A DNA stretch of 64,000 nucleotides from Acinetobacter calcoaceticus (GCF_900520355.1 NZ_LS999521.1:3348001-3412000); one strand, 5' to 3'; shown: positions 47,613 through 58,326, counted from the stretch's first letter. A program made the numbers and translations. The notes: generated by a model not told the origin, from the sequence alone.

Positions 47613-47760
47613 GTCATCTGCAACCTGCGTACTTCTTAAATAAGTATTGTATTTGCAATATATAAGACAGATGGATGCATCTAACAGGTTTTGCAGATGA
47701 CAATGGTTTTGCCTACTTTTGCCAAAACAAAAGTAGGTCGAACCGAAGGTTACTCCCGAA
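47613..47760. repeat. Structured noncoding element after nagZ
   Basis: The 294 bases between nagZ and the methyltransferase gene carry no gene. A 15- to 17-base inverted pair (47613-47627 with 47685-47701; the right arm has two extra bases) encloses an AT-rich stretch. A second perfect hairpin, CCTACTTTTG with CAAAAGTAGG, is at 47712-47737. The first half of this hairpin can also form GTTTTG with CAAAAC (47706-47728), so two competing folds exist. It resembles an intergenic repeat or a structured terminator. There is no clear T-run. Confidence 0.55.
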
Positions 47761-47887
47761 ATGAAACATTTACACAGTAAAACTCCGCCGTGATGTACTA
47801 GTCAGCTTAAATGACATAATTTCAATACAAGATCTTATAGTCAGGCAATTAAGATCACAGAAAAACAATAAACCGAGTTCAGGACGA

Positions 47888-48730
47888 ATGACACAACAAC
47901 TTTCAAAACACCGCCACATCTCTTTTACAGCCCACTATACGGGTTATATCTGGTACCAAATGGGGATCTCTCACGAAGCACTTGCCACAACCAAAGGAAA
48001 ATCACTGGCATATTTGGTTCACCCGATAGAATCTTGGGCGGAGAAATATGTGGGTGGCAGCATGCGCACGACCCTTAAACAACGCCACACGATGCTTGAT
48101 CATCATTTAGAGAAGTTAATTCAAGAGAATCCTGATCTACAAGTCCTTGAAATAGCATGTGGCCTGTCCCCTCGCGGATGGTGGTTTAGACAGCATTACC
48201 CTTCAATTACCTATCGGGAGCTTGATTTACCCGATATGGCACAAACCAAACAAAATGCACTTCAGCAAATTGAACAAAATGCGCCCGAAATTTTATCAGT
48301 TGATTTATTTACAGAAGCTTTTGCACAAGCATTTGAGGTATTTGATCCGAACCGCCCATTAGTTGTAATTAGTGAAGGTTTAATTAACTATTTTGATAAA
48401 GATTTATTAAAACAACTCATTCAATCGATCGCTCACTATGGCGCTTCTTTTAAAAAGCTTCACTATTTAACTGACCTTTACCCTGAACCTGTTAAAAATA
48501 AACTTGCCAGCATTATCTGGAACAGTAGTAAATTACTTAAATTAATGTCGCGCAGTTCTTTTAGTTTTCACTTTAAAAGCCCTCAGGAAGTTCAAGACTT
48601 TTTTGAAGATGCAGGGTTTGGTCAAGTTAGTGTTGAACAGCCGCAAATATTCTTTGGGCAAATTTCATCTGAGGCTCATGAACAGCATTTAGGTGATCTA
48701 GTCTGGACCATTCATGCTCAAACAAAATAA
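47888..48730 (+). CDS. LCMT-like class I SAM-dependent methyltransferase
   Basis: A 280-residue methyltransferase of the leucine carboxyl methyltransferase (PPM/LCMT) family. VLEIACGLSPRGWWFRQHYP is the SAM-binding motif I, YRELDLPDMAQTK motif II, and VVISEGLINYFDKDLL the motif after strand four. LCMT-type enzymes in bacteria include O-methyltransferases of polyketides and phosphoesters. The substrate is not predicted from sequence. A terminator-like hairpin in the opposite direction follows. Confidence 0.82.
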   Translation: MTQQLSKHRHISFTAHYTGYIWYQMGISHEALATTKGKSLAYLVHPIESWAEKYVGGSMRTTLKQRHTMLDHHLEKLIQENPDLQVLEIACGLSPRGWWFRQHYPSITYRELDLPDMAQTKQNALQQIEQNAPEILSVDLFTEAFAQAFEVFDPNRPLVVISEGLINYFDKDLLKQLIQSIAHYGASFKKLHYLTDLYPEPVKNKLASIIWNSSKLLKLMSRSSFSFHFKSPQEVQDFFEDAGFGQVSVEQPQIFFGQISSEAHEQHLGDLVWTIHAQTK

Positions 48731-48737
48731 TAAAGAT

Positions 48738-48769
48738 AAAAAATGGAAGCTCGTATTAAACGGGCTTCC
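48738..48769 (-). terminator. Terminator after the alpha/beta hydrolase
   Basis: A 10-base stem, GGAAGCCCGT with ACGAGCTTCC on the minus strand, one mismatch, is followed by six Ts. It lies between convergent genes. Confidence 0.85.
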
Positions 48770-48785
48770 AATTATAAGGATTAAA

Positions 48786-50099
48786 TTAAACGGTTTGTTT
48801 TTGACGAGTAATATAACGGCTTAAACGATCAGCTAGCTCAAAACTACCATGTTTGAACAAAGCTCGAATACCTTGATCTGTACTTTCAAAAATTAAGCAC
48901 TCAATTGCAAAAGTACCCTCTTCATCTTCTAAATGCAGTGCCAAGTCACGTGGATAATCGTTCACAAAATCAAGCTGCGAAACCTCATCCATTTTTAAAT
49001 ACATACCAAAGAATGTGATATCCACAATCGTTACAGGCACCTGTACATCAAACTCTCGGTGAGTAAGTTGAGTTTTTGGCTGCAAAACTCGAACTCGTTC
49101 TTCACCACGGCGTTCCATATTTTGCATTTGTTCACGTGTCATGGGAATAATACCATCCAGATTTTGGATAGACTCCCCTTTCAAAAATGTGGTGAACAAA
49201 CTCATGGTTTCTTTACGGCGCTGCAACTGAGGTACATGGTCAGCATTTGCAATAAGTGCAAATTCCATATCTGGACATTGCAAAGCAAAATTTGCATTTT
49301 CATGTGGCAAAGTAAAGCTATCGTATTGCCCTGCAGCAACCAGCGTTTTACAATCTGGAATGGGTACATCCGTTAAACGCAAAAGACGATTACAGTTAAT
49401 TTCATAACGTTCTCGCTCGGTGCCCGTAAACTCAGCCATTTGCCTAAAAAATAATTTTTTAGCTGTAGGTGACATGCGAGTTTTATCTAATTTGGCATGA
49501 TTAACCAAATACAAAATCACGGCTTGCCCAAACTCTTCCATACGGTTTTCTTGCATGAGCTTAAGCGACTCTTCCAAAATCATTCGCCAACTTTTTCGGG
49601 TCTTTTGCATAACGCCCATTAAAATCATGCGGTCCATTAATTCTGGACGATGATAAGCGAAGCAAGATGCGATTACCGACCCCAAAGACATTCCCATAAC
49701 AGAAACTTTTTGTAGTCCGACAATATCTAGCCAGCGCCCCAACATTTTAGACAAATCAGGTAGCTCTAAAGTACCCGCAGATACTCCTGTGTCCCGATTG
49801 GTAATTTGCTGATTTGCGCCCATCGAAGGTAAATCGATTAAAATGACCGGACCGCTTTCAAATAATTGTTCAACACAATATTTATAAGAATTAAAATTCT
49901 GGAAAGCACCGCCCACAATCACAATTGGCGTATTGTGAATCGTTTTTGGATCGGCAATCGCCATATATTCAATTTTCCAGCCGTCAATCCATGTTGTCCG
50001 AGCAGGTTGTTTAAAACTATCTCTATGGTAGATATCGAAAAAGCCAAAACCGGCATAAGCTTGGTTGATCTCCGAATCCATTTGAATAATGGAATTCAT
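48786..50099 (-). CDS. Alpha/beta hydrolase with C-terminal PilZ-like domain
   Basis: A 437-residue protein in two parts. Residues about 30-310 are an alpha/beta hydrolase: nucleophile Ser138 in GMSLGS, acid Asp260, His288 in NADHVPQ. The C-terminal part (about 328-430) resembles a PilZ c-di-GMP-binding domain: RRGEER (Arg331 to Arg335) gives the RxxxR motif, and DITFFG (Asp360 to Gly365) fits DxSxxG with Thr for Ser. If so, the activity may respond to c-di-GMP. No secretion signal is seen. The likely substrate (ester or lactone) is unknown. It is monocistronic with its own terminator. Confidence 0.78.
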   Translation of the reverse strand: MNSIIQMDSEINQAYAGFGFFDIYHRDSFKQPARTTWIDGWKIEYMAIADPKTIHNTPIVIVGGAFQNFNSYKYCVEQLFESGPVILIDLPSMGANQQITNRDTGVSAGTLELPDLSKMLGRWLDIVGLQKVSVMGMSLGSVIASCFAYHRPELMDRMILMGVMQKTRKSWRMILEESLKLMQENRMEEFGQAVILYLVNHAKLDKTRMSPTAKKLFFRQMAEFTGTERERYEINCNRLLRLTDVPIPDCKTLVAAGQYDSFTLPHENANFALQCPDMEFALIANADHVPQLQRRKETMSLFTTFLKGESIQNLDGIIPMTREQMQNMERRGEERVRVLQPKTQLTHREFDVQVPVTIVDITFFGMYLKMDEVSQLDFVNDYPRDLALHLEDEEGTFAIECLIFESTDQGIRALFKHGSFELADRLSRYITRQKQTV

Positions 50100-50398
50100 A
50101 TCCTTGCTTCCTCCTTGCTGTAATTTTTTTATGCTGCAAGAGTTCCTTCTTGAACACGTAATCTTTTATGCACAAAACTTTAAAATTTGTATTAGTTTGT
50201 ATTGCACAATAACATTCTAAACAATTGTGTGAAATATACGCAATCGCTCAAATGACCGCTCATCTTGTTTAAGTCGCTAATAGTTTGCAAAATATTTAAA
50301 TGTTTTTTTATGGCGGTCACATTTTTCAAAAAAAGCCATTCATTGTTCCGCATTTGACTGCTACTATCTTAGTCATTGGTAAATGATTAAAAAATGCT

Positions 50399-51664
50399 AT
50401 GCAAGACTCAATTGAACAATATATGCAACAGGTGGGACAACAAGCACGTCAAGCTTCTCGTGTCTTAACAAGTGCTTCTACCTCACTAAAAAATCATGCT
50501 CTCTCTGCTATTTATACTGCTTTAGAAAATAATCAGGCAGAAATTTTGGCAGCGAATCAAATCGACATGGATAAAGGTCGTAGCAATCAGCTCGACAGCG
50601 CATTGCTTGATCGTCTTGAACTTACACCCGCACGTTTTAAAGGAATGTTGCAAGGTTTAAAAGATGTGATCGCACTTGTCGATCCTATTGGGGAAATTAC
50701 TGATCTTGCATATCGCCCCACAGGCATTCAAATTGGTAAAATGCGAGTGCCTTTAGGTGTGGTTGGAATGATTTACGAATCACGTCCAAACGTAACCCTT
50801 GAAGCTGCATCTTTAGCGATTAAATCTGGTAATGCTATTATTTTGCGTGGTGGTTCAGAAGCACTAGAGTCAAATAAAGCAATTGCTGAAGCAATTAAGC
50901 ATGGCTTAACAGTTGCTGGCTTACCTGAACATTCAGTGCAAGTTATTAGCACTTCTGACCGTGCGGCTGTTGGTCACCTCATTACCATGACTGAATATGT
51001 GGATGTGATTGTTCCACGCGGCGGCAAAAGTTTAATTGAGCGTGTAACCAATGAAGCGCGCATTCCAGTCATTAAGCATCTTGATGGCAACTGCCATGTA
51101 TTTGTTGAGGCACAAGCAGACTTGCAAAAAGCTTTACCAATTACCTTAAATGCCAAAACTCACCGTTATGGCGTTTGTAATGCGATGGAAACGCTGCTCG
51201 TTGATGAAAGAATTGCAGACGTTTTCTTACCACGCATTGCTGAACTTTATGCAGAAAAACAAGTTGAGCTCCGTGGCTGTCCAGAAACACGCCGTATTTT
51301 AGGTGCATCTGTAAAACCTGCGACAGAAGAAGATTGGTATACCGAATATTTAGGGCCAATTCTTGCAGTTAAAGTTGTTAGCGGTATTGATGAAGCAATT
51401 GACCATATCAACAAATATGGTTCACATCACACTGATGCAATTGTGACTGAAAACTATACTTTGGCCCGTCAGTTCTTAGCTCGTGTAGATTCGAGTTCAG
51501 TGGTTGTCAATGCATCAACTCGTTTTGCTGATGGTTTTGAATATGGCTTAGGTGCAGAAATTGGTATCTCTACCGATAAAATCCATGCGCGTGGCCCAGT
51601 AGGTTTAGAAGGCCTAACTTCTCAGAAATGGATTGTGTTAGGTGACGGCCAGATTCGCCAATAA
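50399..51664 (+). CDS. proA: Gamma-glutamyl phosphate reductase
   Basis: ProA is the second enzyme of proline synthesis. It reduces gamma-glutamyl phosphate with NADPH to glutamate semialdehyde. The protein has 421 residues. The catalytic Cys is in [14 protein letters not shown]. The cofactor-binding region is at about 100-190. The ATG at 50399 follows an out-of-frame ATG at 50394. The 299 bases upstream hold no gene. It is ended by a strong terminator. Confidence 0.96.
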   Translation: MQDSIEQYMQQVGQQARQASRVLTSASTSLKNHALSAIYTALENNQAEILAANQIDMDKGRSNQLDSALLDRLELTPARFKGMLQGLKDVIALVDPIGEITDLAYRPTGIQIGKMRVPLGVVGMIYESRPNVTLEAASLAIKSGNAIILRGGSEALESNKAIAEAIKHGLTVAGLPEHSVQVISTSDRAAVGHLITMTEYVDVIVPRGGKSLIERVTNEARIPVIKHLDGNCHVFVEAQADLQKALPITLNAKTHRYGVCNAMETLLVDERIADVFLPRIAELYAEKQVELRGCPETRRILGASVKPATEEDWYTEYLGPILAVKVVSGIDEAIDHINKYGSHHTDAIVTENYTLARQFLARVDSSSVVVNASTRFADGFEYGLGAEIGISTDKIHARGPVGLEGLTSQKWIVLGDGQIRQ

Positions 51665-51679
51665 TTGAGCTAAACCAAA

Positions 51680-51711
51680 AAAAAACGCCTGATATTGATC
51701 AGGCGTTTTTG
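51680..51711. terminator. Bidirectional terminator between proA and gntK
   Basis: A perfect stem, CGCCTGAT with ATCAGGCG around ATTG, has As on the left and Ts on the right. It ends both proA and gntK. Confidence 0.92.
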
Positions 51712-51739
51712 TTTCCATCATTCAGTATTTTTAGGATTA

Positions 51740-52252
51740 TTATTCCTGACACACATCACTAATCACACCAAGTTTCTGCATTACCTGCGTAACAATTTGC
51801 TCAGGGGTCAATATGATATCAATCGTAATCGCTTCATTTACATCTGGCTCTTCTAATGTATCAAGCTGAGTCTGCAATAACGATGGATCAAAGAAATGAC
51901 CTGCCCGCTCAGCAAGACGTTGCTGTAGCAATTCATATGACCCTTTTAAATATACAAACTGCACATTCTGGTCATATCCACGTAAAATATCTCGGTAAGC
52001 GCGCTTCAGTGAAGAGCAGGTAAACACTGCCGTCTCACCTGCCTGCTGTTTCTCTTCGATAGCCTTACGAATCGCGTGTAACCAAGGTAAACGGTCTTCA
52101 TCAGTCAAAGGAATACCTTGACTCATCTTACTTTTATTTGCAGCTGAATGCAGTGTATCTCCATCGAGAAACTCGCAAGCCAGATGCTCCGATAGCAACT
52201 CACCAATCAGCGTTTTGCCTGTTCCACAGACACCCATTGCAATCACAATCAT
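51740..52252 (-). CDS. gntK: Gluconokinase
   Basis: GntK phosphorylates gluconate to 6-phosphogluconate. The protein has 170 residues. The Walker A motif is GVCGTGKTLIGE near residues 8-19. AEFLDGDTLHS-like (CEFLDGDTLHS) and TCSSLKRAYRDILR segments are typical of the family. It lies 17 bases after gntT, so uptake and phosphorylation are coupled. Confidence 0.95.
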   Translation of the reverse strand: MIVIAMGVCGTGKTLIGELLSEHLACEFLDGDTLHSAANKSKMSQGIPLTDEDRLPWLHAIRKAIEEKQQAGETAVFTCSSLKRAYRDILRGYDQNVQFVYLKGSYELLQQRLAERAGHFFDPSLLQTQLDTLEEPDVNEAITIDIILTPEQIVTQVMQKLGVISDVCQE

Positions 52253-52269
52253 GGATCACTTACCTCTAA

Positions 52270-53628
52270 TTATAAAATAGTGCTAAGCAGTAGCGTGAAA
52301 GATAATCCCAACACCGAAATGATCGTTTCCAATACCGACCAAGTTTTGAGTGTCTGCCCCACTGTCATACCGAAATATTCTTTGATTAACCAGAAACCCG
52401 CATCATTTACATGTGAGAAAACTAATGAACCTGAGCCTGTGGCAAGTACCAAAAGTTCAGGTCTAACTGCGACGCCTGCCGTGGCTGCAATTGGAGCAAC
52501 AATACTACAAGCAGTAGCCATAGCAACCGTTGCCGAACCTGTTGCCAAACGAATCAATGCTGCAACTAACCAGCCCAACAATAACGGTGATAAATTTGCC
52601 TTCAAGGCTGTAGAAACGATCTCATTAGAAATACCACTGTCACGTAAAATACCGCCAAAACCACCACCAGCACCGACAATCAACATTATTCCGGCAATAG
52701 AAGCCAAACATCCGCCACAGAACTTTTCAATCTGTTCACGGTTAAAGCCCTGCATGGTACCAAAGGTAATAAAGCTGACCAGTACGGCAATAAGCAATGC
52801 GATATCAGAAGTGCCAATGAAACGTAGTAAATCGTTTGCGAAAGTTTGTGGTGCAAAGAAAAGATCAGCCCAGCTTCCGATTAACATTAATACGACAGGC
52901 AACATAATCGTAAATAAGGTAATTCCAAAGCTTGGTAGCTCACGAGTTTCTTTCTTATCTACCTCAACAAATTGCTTAAACAAGGGATTGTTCTCAGGCA
53001 ATTTGACATATTTATTGATCCATAGCGCATACAACGGCCCTGCCACAATGGCAGTTGGGACGCCCACCAACAAACTGTAGGCAATCGTTTTACCAATATC
53101 AGCGTGATATGCCTGTACTGCCAACAATGCTGCCGGATGTGGTGGAATTAAGCCATGCACAACGGACAAACCTGCGACCATCGGCAAACCAACAATCAGT
53201 AATGATTTACCTGTTCTTTTTGCAATATTGAATGCAATTGGAATGAGTAGAACGAAACCTACTTCGAAAAATACGGGAAGACCAACAATAAGGGCAATAA
53301 ACATCATGGCCCAGTGAATATTTTTCTCACCAAACCATTTAATCAAAGTAATTGCTATTCGCTCGGCACCACCTGACTCGGCCATCATTTTACCGAGCAT
53401 GGTTCCCAGTGCAATCACAATCGCAAGGTGACCCAAGGTTTTGCCAGTACCAGCTTCATATGACTTAACAATGTCGCCCATTGGCATGCCAACGGCTAAA
53501 GCTAAACCGAGTGAAACAATAATAAGAACCAGAAATGGATAAATTCTGAACTTCGCGATCATGACAACCAATGCAATAATCGCGATTACAGTGTAGATAA
53601 GCAACATGCCACCCTGAACCGTCTCCAT
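52270..53628 (-). CDS. gntT: GntP family gluconate permease
   Basis: A 452-residue inner-membrane gluconate:H+ symporter of the GntP family, with 12 to 14 hydrophobic helices. FFEVGFVLLIPIAFNIAKRTG and LATGSGSLVFSHVNDAGFWLIKEYFGM are the family signatures. AAGGAGAAG precedes the start. It lies before gntK and downstream of edd-eda, so all gluconate steps are grouped. Confidence 0.93.
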   Translation of the reverse strand: METVQGGMLLIYTVIAIIALVVMIAKFRIYPFLVLIIVSLGLALAVGMPMGDIVKSYEAGTGKTLGHLAIVIALGTMLGKMMAESGGAERIAITLIKWFGEKNIHWAMMFIALIVGLPVFFEVGFVLLIPIAFNIAKRTGKSLLIVGLPMVAGLSVVHGLIPPHPAALLAVQAYHADIGKTIAYSLLVGVPTAIVAGPLYALWINKYVKLPENNPLFKQFVEVDKKETRELPSFGITLFTIMLPVVLMLIGSWADLFFAPQTFANDLLRFIGTSDIALLIAVLVSFITFGTMQGFNREQIEKFCGGCLASIAGIMLIVGAGGGFGGILRDSGISNEIVSTALKANLSPLLLGWLVAALIRLATGSATVAMATACSIVAPIAATAGVAVRPELLVLATGSGSLVFSHVNDAGFWLIKEYFGMTVGQTLKTWSVLETIISVLGLSFTLLLSTIL

Positions 53629-53815
53629 GTGACACTTCTCCTTGGAATAATGCTATTTAGGCAGACTGCCCAAACAAAGGTCTTCAACCACAGTAATTCC
53701 TACTGTTAAGACACTAATTTCTTATATTTAGGTGTGACCAGCACTTACTGGTCACATCGACGCAATCTCTAAAGCACAACAAATGCACTTCATTTTTTAT
53801 AAATATTAACTACAT

Positions 53816-54445
53816 TTAAAGTGCTCTCAACTGACTAGCCACTTGAGCTAAACGAGTAATTTCAGCCCAGTCTTGTGTAGCTACAACAGATTTAGGTGTT
53901 AACCATGACCCACCCACACAAACTACGTTTGGTTGTTTTAAGAAATCTGGCGCTGACTCCGCCGTAATTCCACCTGTAGGGCAAAAACGTAAGTTTGGAA
54001 ATGGACCATAAAAGGCTTTTAGCATCTCAACTCCACCCGCTTGCTGAGCTGGAAAAAACTTTACAATCTCATAGCCTAATTCAATTGCCTGAATCAGATC
54101 ACTTGGTGTCATCACACCCGGTAATAAAGGCAAGCCAGCATCTTGTGCAGCCAAATGCAGATCCTTAGTCAAACCCGGCGACACACCAAATTGAGCACCT
54201 GCTTTTTTAGCTTGAGCACAATGTTCTGGTTTGGTAATTGTTCCTACACCAACCACAATGTCATCAGCCAACTGGCTCGCACGCTCAATAGCAGCAAGAC
54301 CTGCCGCAGTACGTAACGTAATTTCTAATACTTTCACACCACCTGCATGTAAAGCACGTGATACATGTTCACCTTGCTCGGCAGAATCAAATGCCAATAC
54401 GGGAACAACTGGACCTAATTTGACGATATCTTCAATTTTAATCAT
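53816..54445 (-). CDS. eda: 2-keto-3-deoxy-6-phosphogluconate aldolase
   Basis: Eda splits KDPG into pyruvate and glyceraldehyde 3-phosphate, the last Entner-Doudoroff step. The protein has 209 residues. The Schiff-base Lys is in YEIVKFFPAQQAGG, and the Glu in KVLEITLRT and the GVGTI loop are present. It lies 21 bases after edd. A 187-base gap separates it from gntT. Confidence 0.97.
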   Translation of the reverse strand: MIKIEDIVKLGPVVPVLAFDSAEQGEHVSRALHAGGVKVLEITLRTAAGLAAIERASQLADDIVVGVGTITKPEHCAQAKKAGAQFGVSPGLTKDLHLAAQDAGLPLLPGVMTPSDLIQAIELGYEIVKFFPAQQAGGVEMLKAFYGPFPNLRFCPTGGITAESAPDFLKQPNVVCVGGSWLTPKSVVATQDWAEITRLAQVASQLRAL

Positions 54446-54466
54446 TATTTTTTCAGTTCCTTTGAT

Positions 54467-56320
54467 TCAAATCTGCTCTGGTGAAGTTTCACCAACTAAT
54501 GCACCAAACACAGATGCTCCATGTTCAGCTGGCGCAGCAGCAGCACGGAAAACACCAAATAATTCACGGCCAAAGCCAACTTCGTTTTCTGCCTGATGTT
54601 CTGGCTGTGCAACAGGGCGTGACTGCCAAACAGCTTCATCTAGCTCGACATCAAGCACGCCAGCTTCAGCATCAATAACCAACATATCTCCTGTTTGAAC
54701 TTTGCCAATCGGACCGCTCAATAATGCTTCTGGAGATAGATGAATCACCGCAGGAACTTTGCCTGAAGCACCAGACATACGGCCATCGGTCACTAAAGCA
54801 ACATGAAAACCTTGGTCTTGTAAAACACCTAACACAGGAGTTAAACGATGTAGTTCTGGCATACCATTAGCGCGTGCGCCTTGGAAACGAACGACTGCAA
54901 TAAAGTCTCGATGCAACTCACCACGATCAAACGCTGCTTGCACCGCTTCTTGAGAATCAAACACAATTGCTGGCGCTTTAACTTTACGATGTTCTGGCGC
55001 AACAGCAGAAATCTTGATTACACCACGGCCTAAACGTCCTTGCATTAAACGCAAGCCACCATCTGGTTGAAACGGCGCATCAATGCTACGCAATACTTTG
55101 TCATCAAGGCTTTGAACCACGCCATCGACCCAAGTAAGCTTGCCATCAATCAGTTTTGGTTCTTTGGTGTAATGTTGCAAACCTTTACCAGCCACTGTAG
55201 TTACATCGTTATGCAACAAGCCAGCTTCAAGCAAATTACGAATTAAGAAAGCAACCCCACCCGCAGCCTGAAAATGGTTTACATCGGCTTTACCATTTGG
55301 ATAGATTTTTGCGAGCAATGGAACAACAGCCGACAATTCATCAAAGTCGTCCCAGTCAATTAATATTCCAGCAGCACGAGCAATCGCAATAAGATGCAAA
55401 GTATGGTTCGTTGAACCACCTGTTGCGAGCAATGCCACAATGCCGTTTATAATTGCTTTTTCATCAACAACATGACCAATTGGCGTGTAGTTTCCGCGCT
55501 CAACTGTTAAATCAAGTACACGAATCGCAGCTTCTGCGGTGAGTGCATCGCGTAATGGTGTGTGAGGATGAACAAATGCAGCACTTGGAAGGTGTAAACC
55601 CATCACTTCCATCAGCATCTGGTTACTGTTAGCCGTACCATAAAATGTACATGTACCTTGTCCATGATAGGCAGCTGACTCAGCCTCTAGCAGAGCATCT
55701 CGACCAACTTGACCAGTTGCAAATTGCTGACGAATTTTAGCTTTATCATCATTAGACAAACCACTAGTCATTGGGCCAGCCGGCACAAAAATAGTAGGTA
55801 AATAGCCGAACTGCAAAGCACCAATCAATAATCCCGGCACGATCTTATCGCAAACACCCAAACATAAAGCTGCGTCGAACATGTTATGAGATAATGCAAT
55901 AGCCGTGCTCATTGCAATCGTTTCACGAGAGAACAATGATAGTTCCATGCCAGCATTACCTTGAGTAATACCATCACACATTGCAGGTACACCACCAGCA
56001 AACTGTGCTACCCCTCCATTTTCGCGAGCAGCTGTTTTAATTAGATCTGGAAATGTTTTATAGGGTGCATGAGCCGAAAGCATCTCGTTATATGAAGATA
56101 CAATCCCAATATTTGGCTCACGACCTACTTTAATAATTAATTTTTCATTATCTTCCATGCTGGCAAAACCATGAGCCAGATTGGCACATGAAAGTGCGCC
56201 ACGAGCAGGAAATTTGCCTTGTGCATGTTCAATACGTTGTAAATATGCAGAACGAGTTTTTTGACTACGTGCGATGACACGCTCGGTAACTTTTGCCAGT
56301 ATAGAATTCGGCAAGTCCAT
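54467..56320 (-). CDS. edd: 6-phosphogluconate dehydratase
   Basis: Edd dehydrates 6-phosphogluconate to KDPG. It is a 4Fe-4S dehydratase of the IlvD/Edd family. I chose the ATG at 56320, which follows AGGAGCG and starts [15 protein letters not shown], giving 617 residues. The cluster-binding Cys residues are in [17 protein letters not shown] and [13 protein letters not shown]. The longer open frame upstream is not real coding sequence. With no glycolytic phosphofructokinase expected in this genus, this pathway is the main route for gluconate. Confidence 0.96.
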   Translation of the reverse strand: MDLPNSILAKVTERVIARSQKTRSAYLQRIEHAQGKFPARGALSCANLAHGFASMEDNEKLIIKVGREPNIGIVSSYNEMLSAHAPYKTFPDLIKTAARENGGVAQFAGGVPAMCDGITQGNAGMELSLFSRETIAMSTAIALSHNMFDAALCLGVCDKIVPGLLIGALQFGYLPTIFVPAGPMTSGLSNDDKAKIRQQFATGQVGRDALLEAESAAYHGQGTCTFYGTANSNQMLMEVMGLHLPSAAFVHPHTPLRDALTAEAAIRVLDLTVERGNYTPIGHVVDEKAIINGIVALLATGGSTNHTLHLIAIARAAGILIDWDDFDELSAVVPLLAKIYPNGKADVNHFQAAGGVAFLIRNLLEAGLLHNDVTTVAGKGLQHYTKEPKLIDGKLTWVDGVVQSLDDKVLRSIDAPFQPDGGLRLMQGRLGRGVIKISAVAPEHRKVKAPAIVFDSQEAVQAAFDRGELHRDFIAVVRFQGARANGMPELHRLTPVLGVLQDQGFHVALVTDGRMSGASGKVPAVIHLSPEALLSGPIGKVQTGDMLVIDAEAGVLDVELDEAVWQSRPVAQPEHQAENEVGFGRELFGVFRAAAAPAEHGASVFGALVGETSPEQI

Positions 56321-57078
56321 GCAGGACGCTCCTGTACAACCGGATAAGCCGGGAAATAAAAATAAACCAAATGATATATTTTTATGATCATTTGAAAAAG
56401 GATGAACAATATTATTCAGGCAAAAAGCGACATGCAACCCCAGCCAATGCTGCTGTAATGACCTCAGCACAAAGCTTAACGGTAGAGCAAGCTTAGGTTT
56501 GAGACAGAAAGCCCATTTAAAATTTGGATATATTTATGCTGAAACCAAACTTCGGTAAATACGGGAAAATTATTGTAATATCAATACAATAAAATATATT
56601 TAACAATATATAAATGATGAGCTTTTCACTCTAGTTTTTAGTTTTAATAAGTCCACTTTTTATTCTTTTTAATTTCCATTAATACCCCTAAATCTGAATT
56701 TCAATTACGTATATTATTTGTAATATATTCTTAAAATTTAATTTAAGGAGTTTGCTCGTCCTTTTATTAAAGGATCGACCTCTGGCTCTTAAAATACATA
56801 TTTGGTTCAGGTTTTATTTTTCATAAAAATATACAAAAAACTGATCAATTCCTGCATAAAAAATAAGCCACACAGAGATTAACATCTATACTGACTAAAT
56901 ATTAGTTATAAACAGCTTAAAAATCATAGTGCTTAAGTCTAATGGGCTAAAGTCTATCTTGGACAGAAAAACAACACATGTTAAAACATGACAACCCGTT
57001 CAAAATGTATTTAAAAATAATACATGTCGAACAGGAAGTTAGGAAAACTATTTTAAATCAGGACGTGAGTATTTCAAC
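56321..57078. promoter_or_regulatory. Divergent regulatory region between edd and ackA
   Basis: The 758 bases between the divergent edd and ackA starts have no convincing gene. They are very AT-rich and have several inverted repeats: TATTGTA with TACAATA (56571-56591), ATATTA-TTTG-TAATAT (56711-56726), CATGTT-AA-AACATG (56977-56990) and GTTC...ATGTATT with AATACAT...GAAC (56998-57032). The last two lie within 105 bases of the ackA start and are the best operator or leader-hairpin candidates. No regulator gene is encoded here. Confidence 0.5.
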
Positions 57079-58281
57079 GTGGCTACATCAGTATTAGTTA
57101 TCAATTGCGGCTCTTCATCTATTAAATACGCGCTGGTTTCAGAACGTCGTGAAGATCGTATTTACGGTTTAGCAGAAAACCTAGGGGCAGCCGATGCTCG
57201 GATTAAGGGAGTGACAGTTGGTGGTGAACCACTTGAACTTGCTATCCCTTATGCTGATCATGCCAAAGCTTTAGAAACTTTACTTGCGCGTCTAGCCAAC
57301 TACAAACCGCAAGCAATCGGACATCGTGTTGTACACGGCGGTAGTTTAACCAAAGCAGAATTACTCACTCCTGAAATTATTGAACGTATTCGCGCTGCGA
57401 CGCCTTTGGCTCCGCTTCACAACCCAGCACATTTAATTGGTATTGACGCAACCGTACGCCTATTCCCTGAATTACCTCAAGTTGCCGTATTTGACACAGC
57501 ATTCCATCAAACCATGCCAGCGCATGCATACCGTTATGCAATTCCTAAGTTTTTATATACTGATCACAACGTCCGCCGTTATGGCTTCCATGGCACAAGT
57601 CATGCCTATGTGTCTGATAAAGCAAGTGAGCTTGCGGGCAACCTGAAAAAAGGTGGATGGTTAACAGCACATTTAGGAAATGGCAGTTCAACTTGTGCGG
57701 TATGGAACGGACAAAGTGTTGATACGTCTATGGGCCTTACTCCACTTGAAGGTGTGGTGATGGGAACTCGTAGTGGTGACGTTGATCCAAGCCTACATAG
57801 CTTCCTTGCGAAAAACCTCGGTTGGGATTTAGCAAAAATTGATAAAGTTTTAAATAACGAAAGTGGCTTACTTGGCTTATCACAACTGTCTAATGATATG
57901 CGTACGGTCATTGAAGCGGCAGAAAATGGCAATGAAGATGCCAGTCTTGCAATTGAAGTCTTTAGTTATCGCCTTGCAAAATCACTTGCAGCATTAAGCT
58001 GTGGTTTACCAACTTTAGACGGCCTCATTTTCACAGGCGGTATTGGCGAAAACTCAGCATATATTCGAGAAAAAACCTTAGCGTATTTACCTCATTTTGG
58101 TTTGCAGCTTGATAAAGATCAAAACAACAACTTAAAACGTGGTACTGAAGGCCGAATCGACAATGGAACAGGGCCTCAAATTTGGGTCATTCCTACAGAC
58201 GAAGAAGGCCGTATTGCCAAAGAAACCCGTCAAGTTGTTGAAGCGGCAGGAACTACAGTATCTGTAGCGAGCCTTGCTTAA
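57079..58281 (+). CDS. ackA: Acetate kinase
   Basis: AckA converts acetyl phosphate and ADP to acetate and ATP, or reverses for acetate uptake. The protein has 400 residues. [13 protein letters not shown] is the N-terminal phosphate loop, the catalytic Arg lies in GHRVVHGG, and LGNGSS and FTGGIGENS are present. The GTG start at 57079 gives [11 protein letters not shown], the correct family beginning. It lies 45 bases before pta. Confidence 0.96.
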   Translation: MATSVLVINCGSSSIKYALVSERREDRIYGLAENLGAADARIKGVTVGGEPLELAIPYADHAKALETLLARLANYKPQAIGHRVVHGGSLTKAELLTPEIIERIRAATPLAPLHNPAHLIGIDATVRLFPELPQVAVFDTAFHQTMPAHAYRYAIPKFLYTDHNVRRYGFHGTSHAYVSDKASELAGNLKKGGWLTAHLGNGSSTCAVWNGQSVDTSMGLTPLEGVVMGTRSGDVDPSLHSFLAKNLGWDLAKIDKVLNNESGLLGLSQLSNDMRTVIEAAENGNEDASLAIEVFSYRLAKSLAALSCGLPTLDGLIFTGGIGENSAYIREKTLAYLPHFGLQLDKDQNNNLKRGTEGRIDNGTGPQIWVIPTDEEGRIAKETRQVVEAAGTTVSVASLA

Positions 58282-58326
58282 TCAAATTTTAGCGAAAACC
58301 CGATATTCGTTTATTTATAGGTTTAT

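Noticed and set aside
52280-53080. A 266-codon open frame on the plus strand opposite gntT
   Set aside because: It is a mirror of the membrane protein gene; composition is Thr/Ile/Pro-rich with no recognisable domain and no ribosome site.
56321-56470. An N-terminal extension of edd by 50 codons
   Set aside because: AGGAGCG and a family-typical start are at 56320, and the upstream residues look like translated leader.
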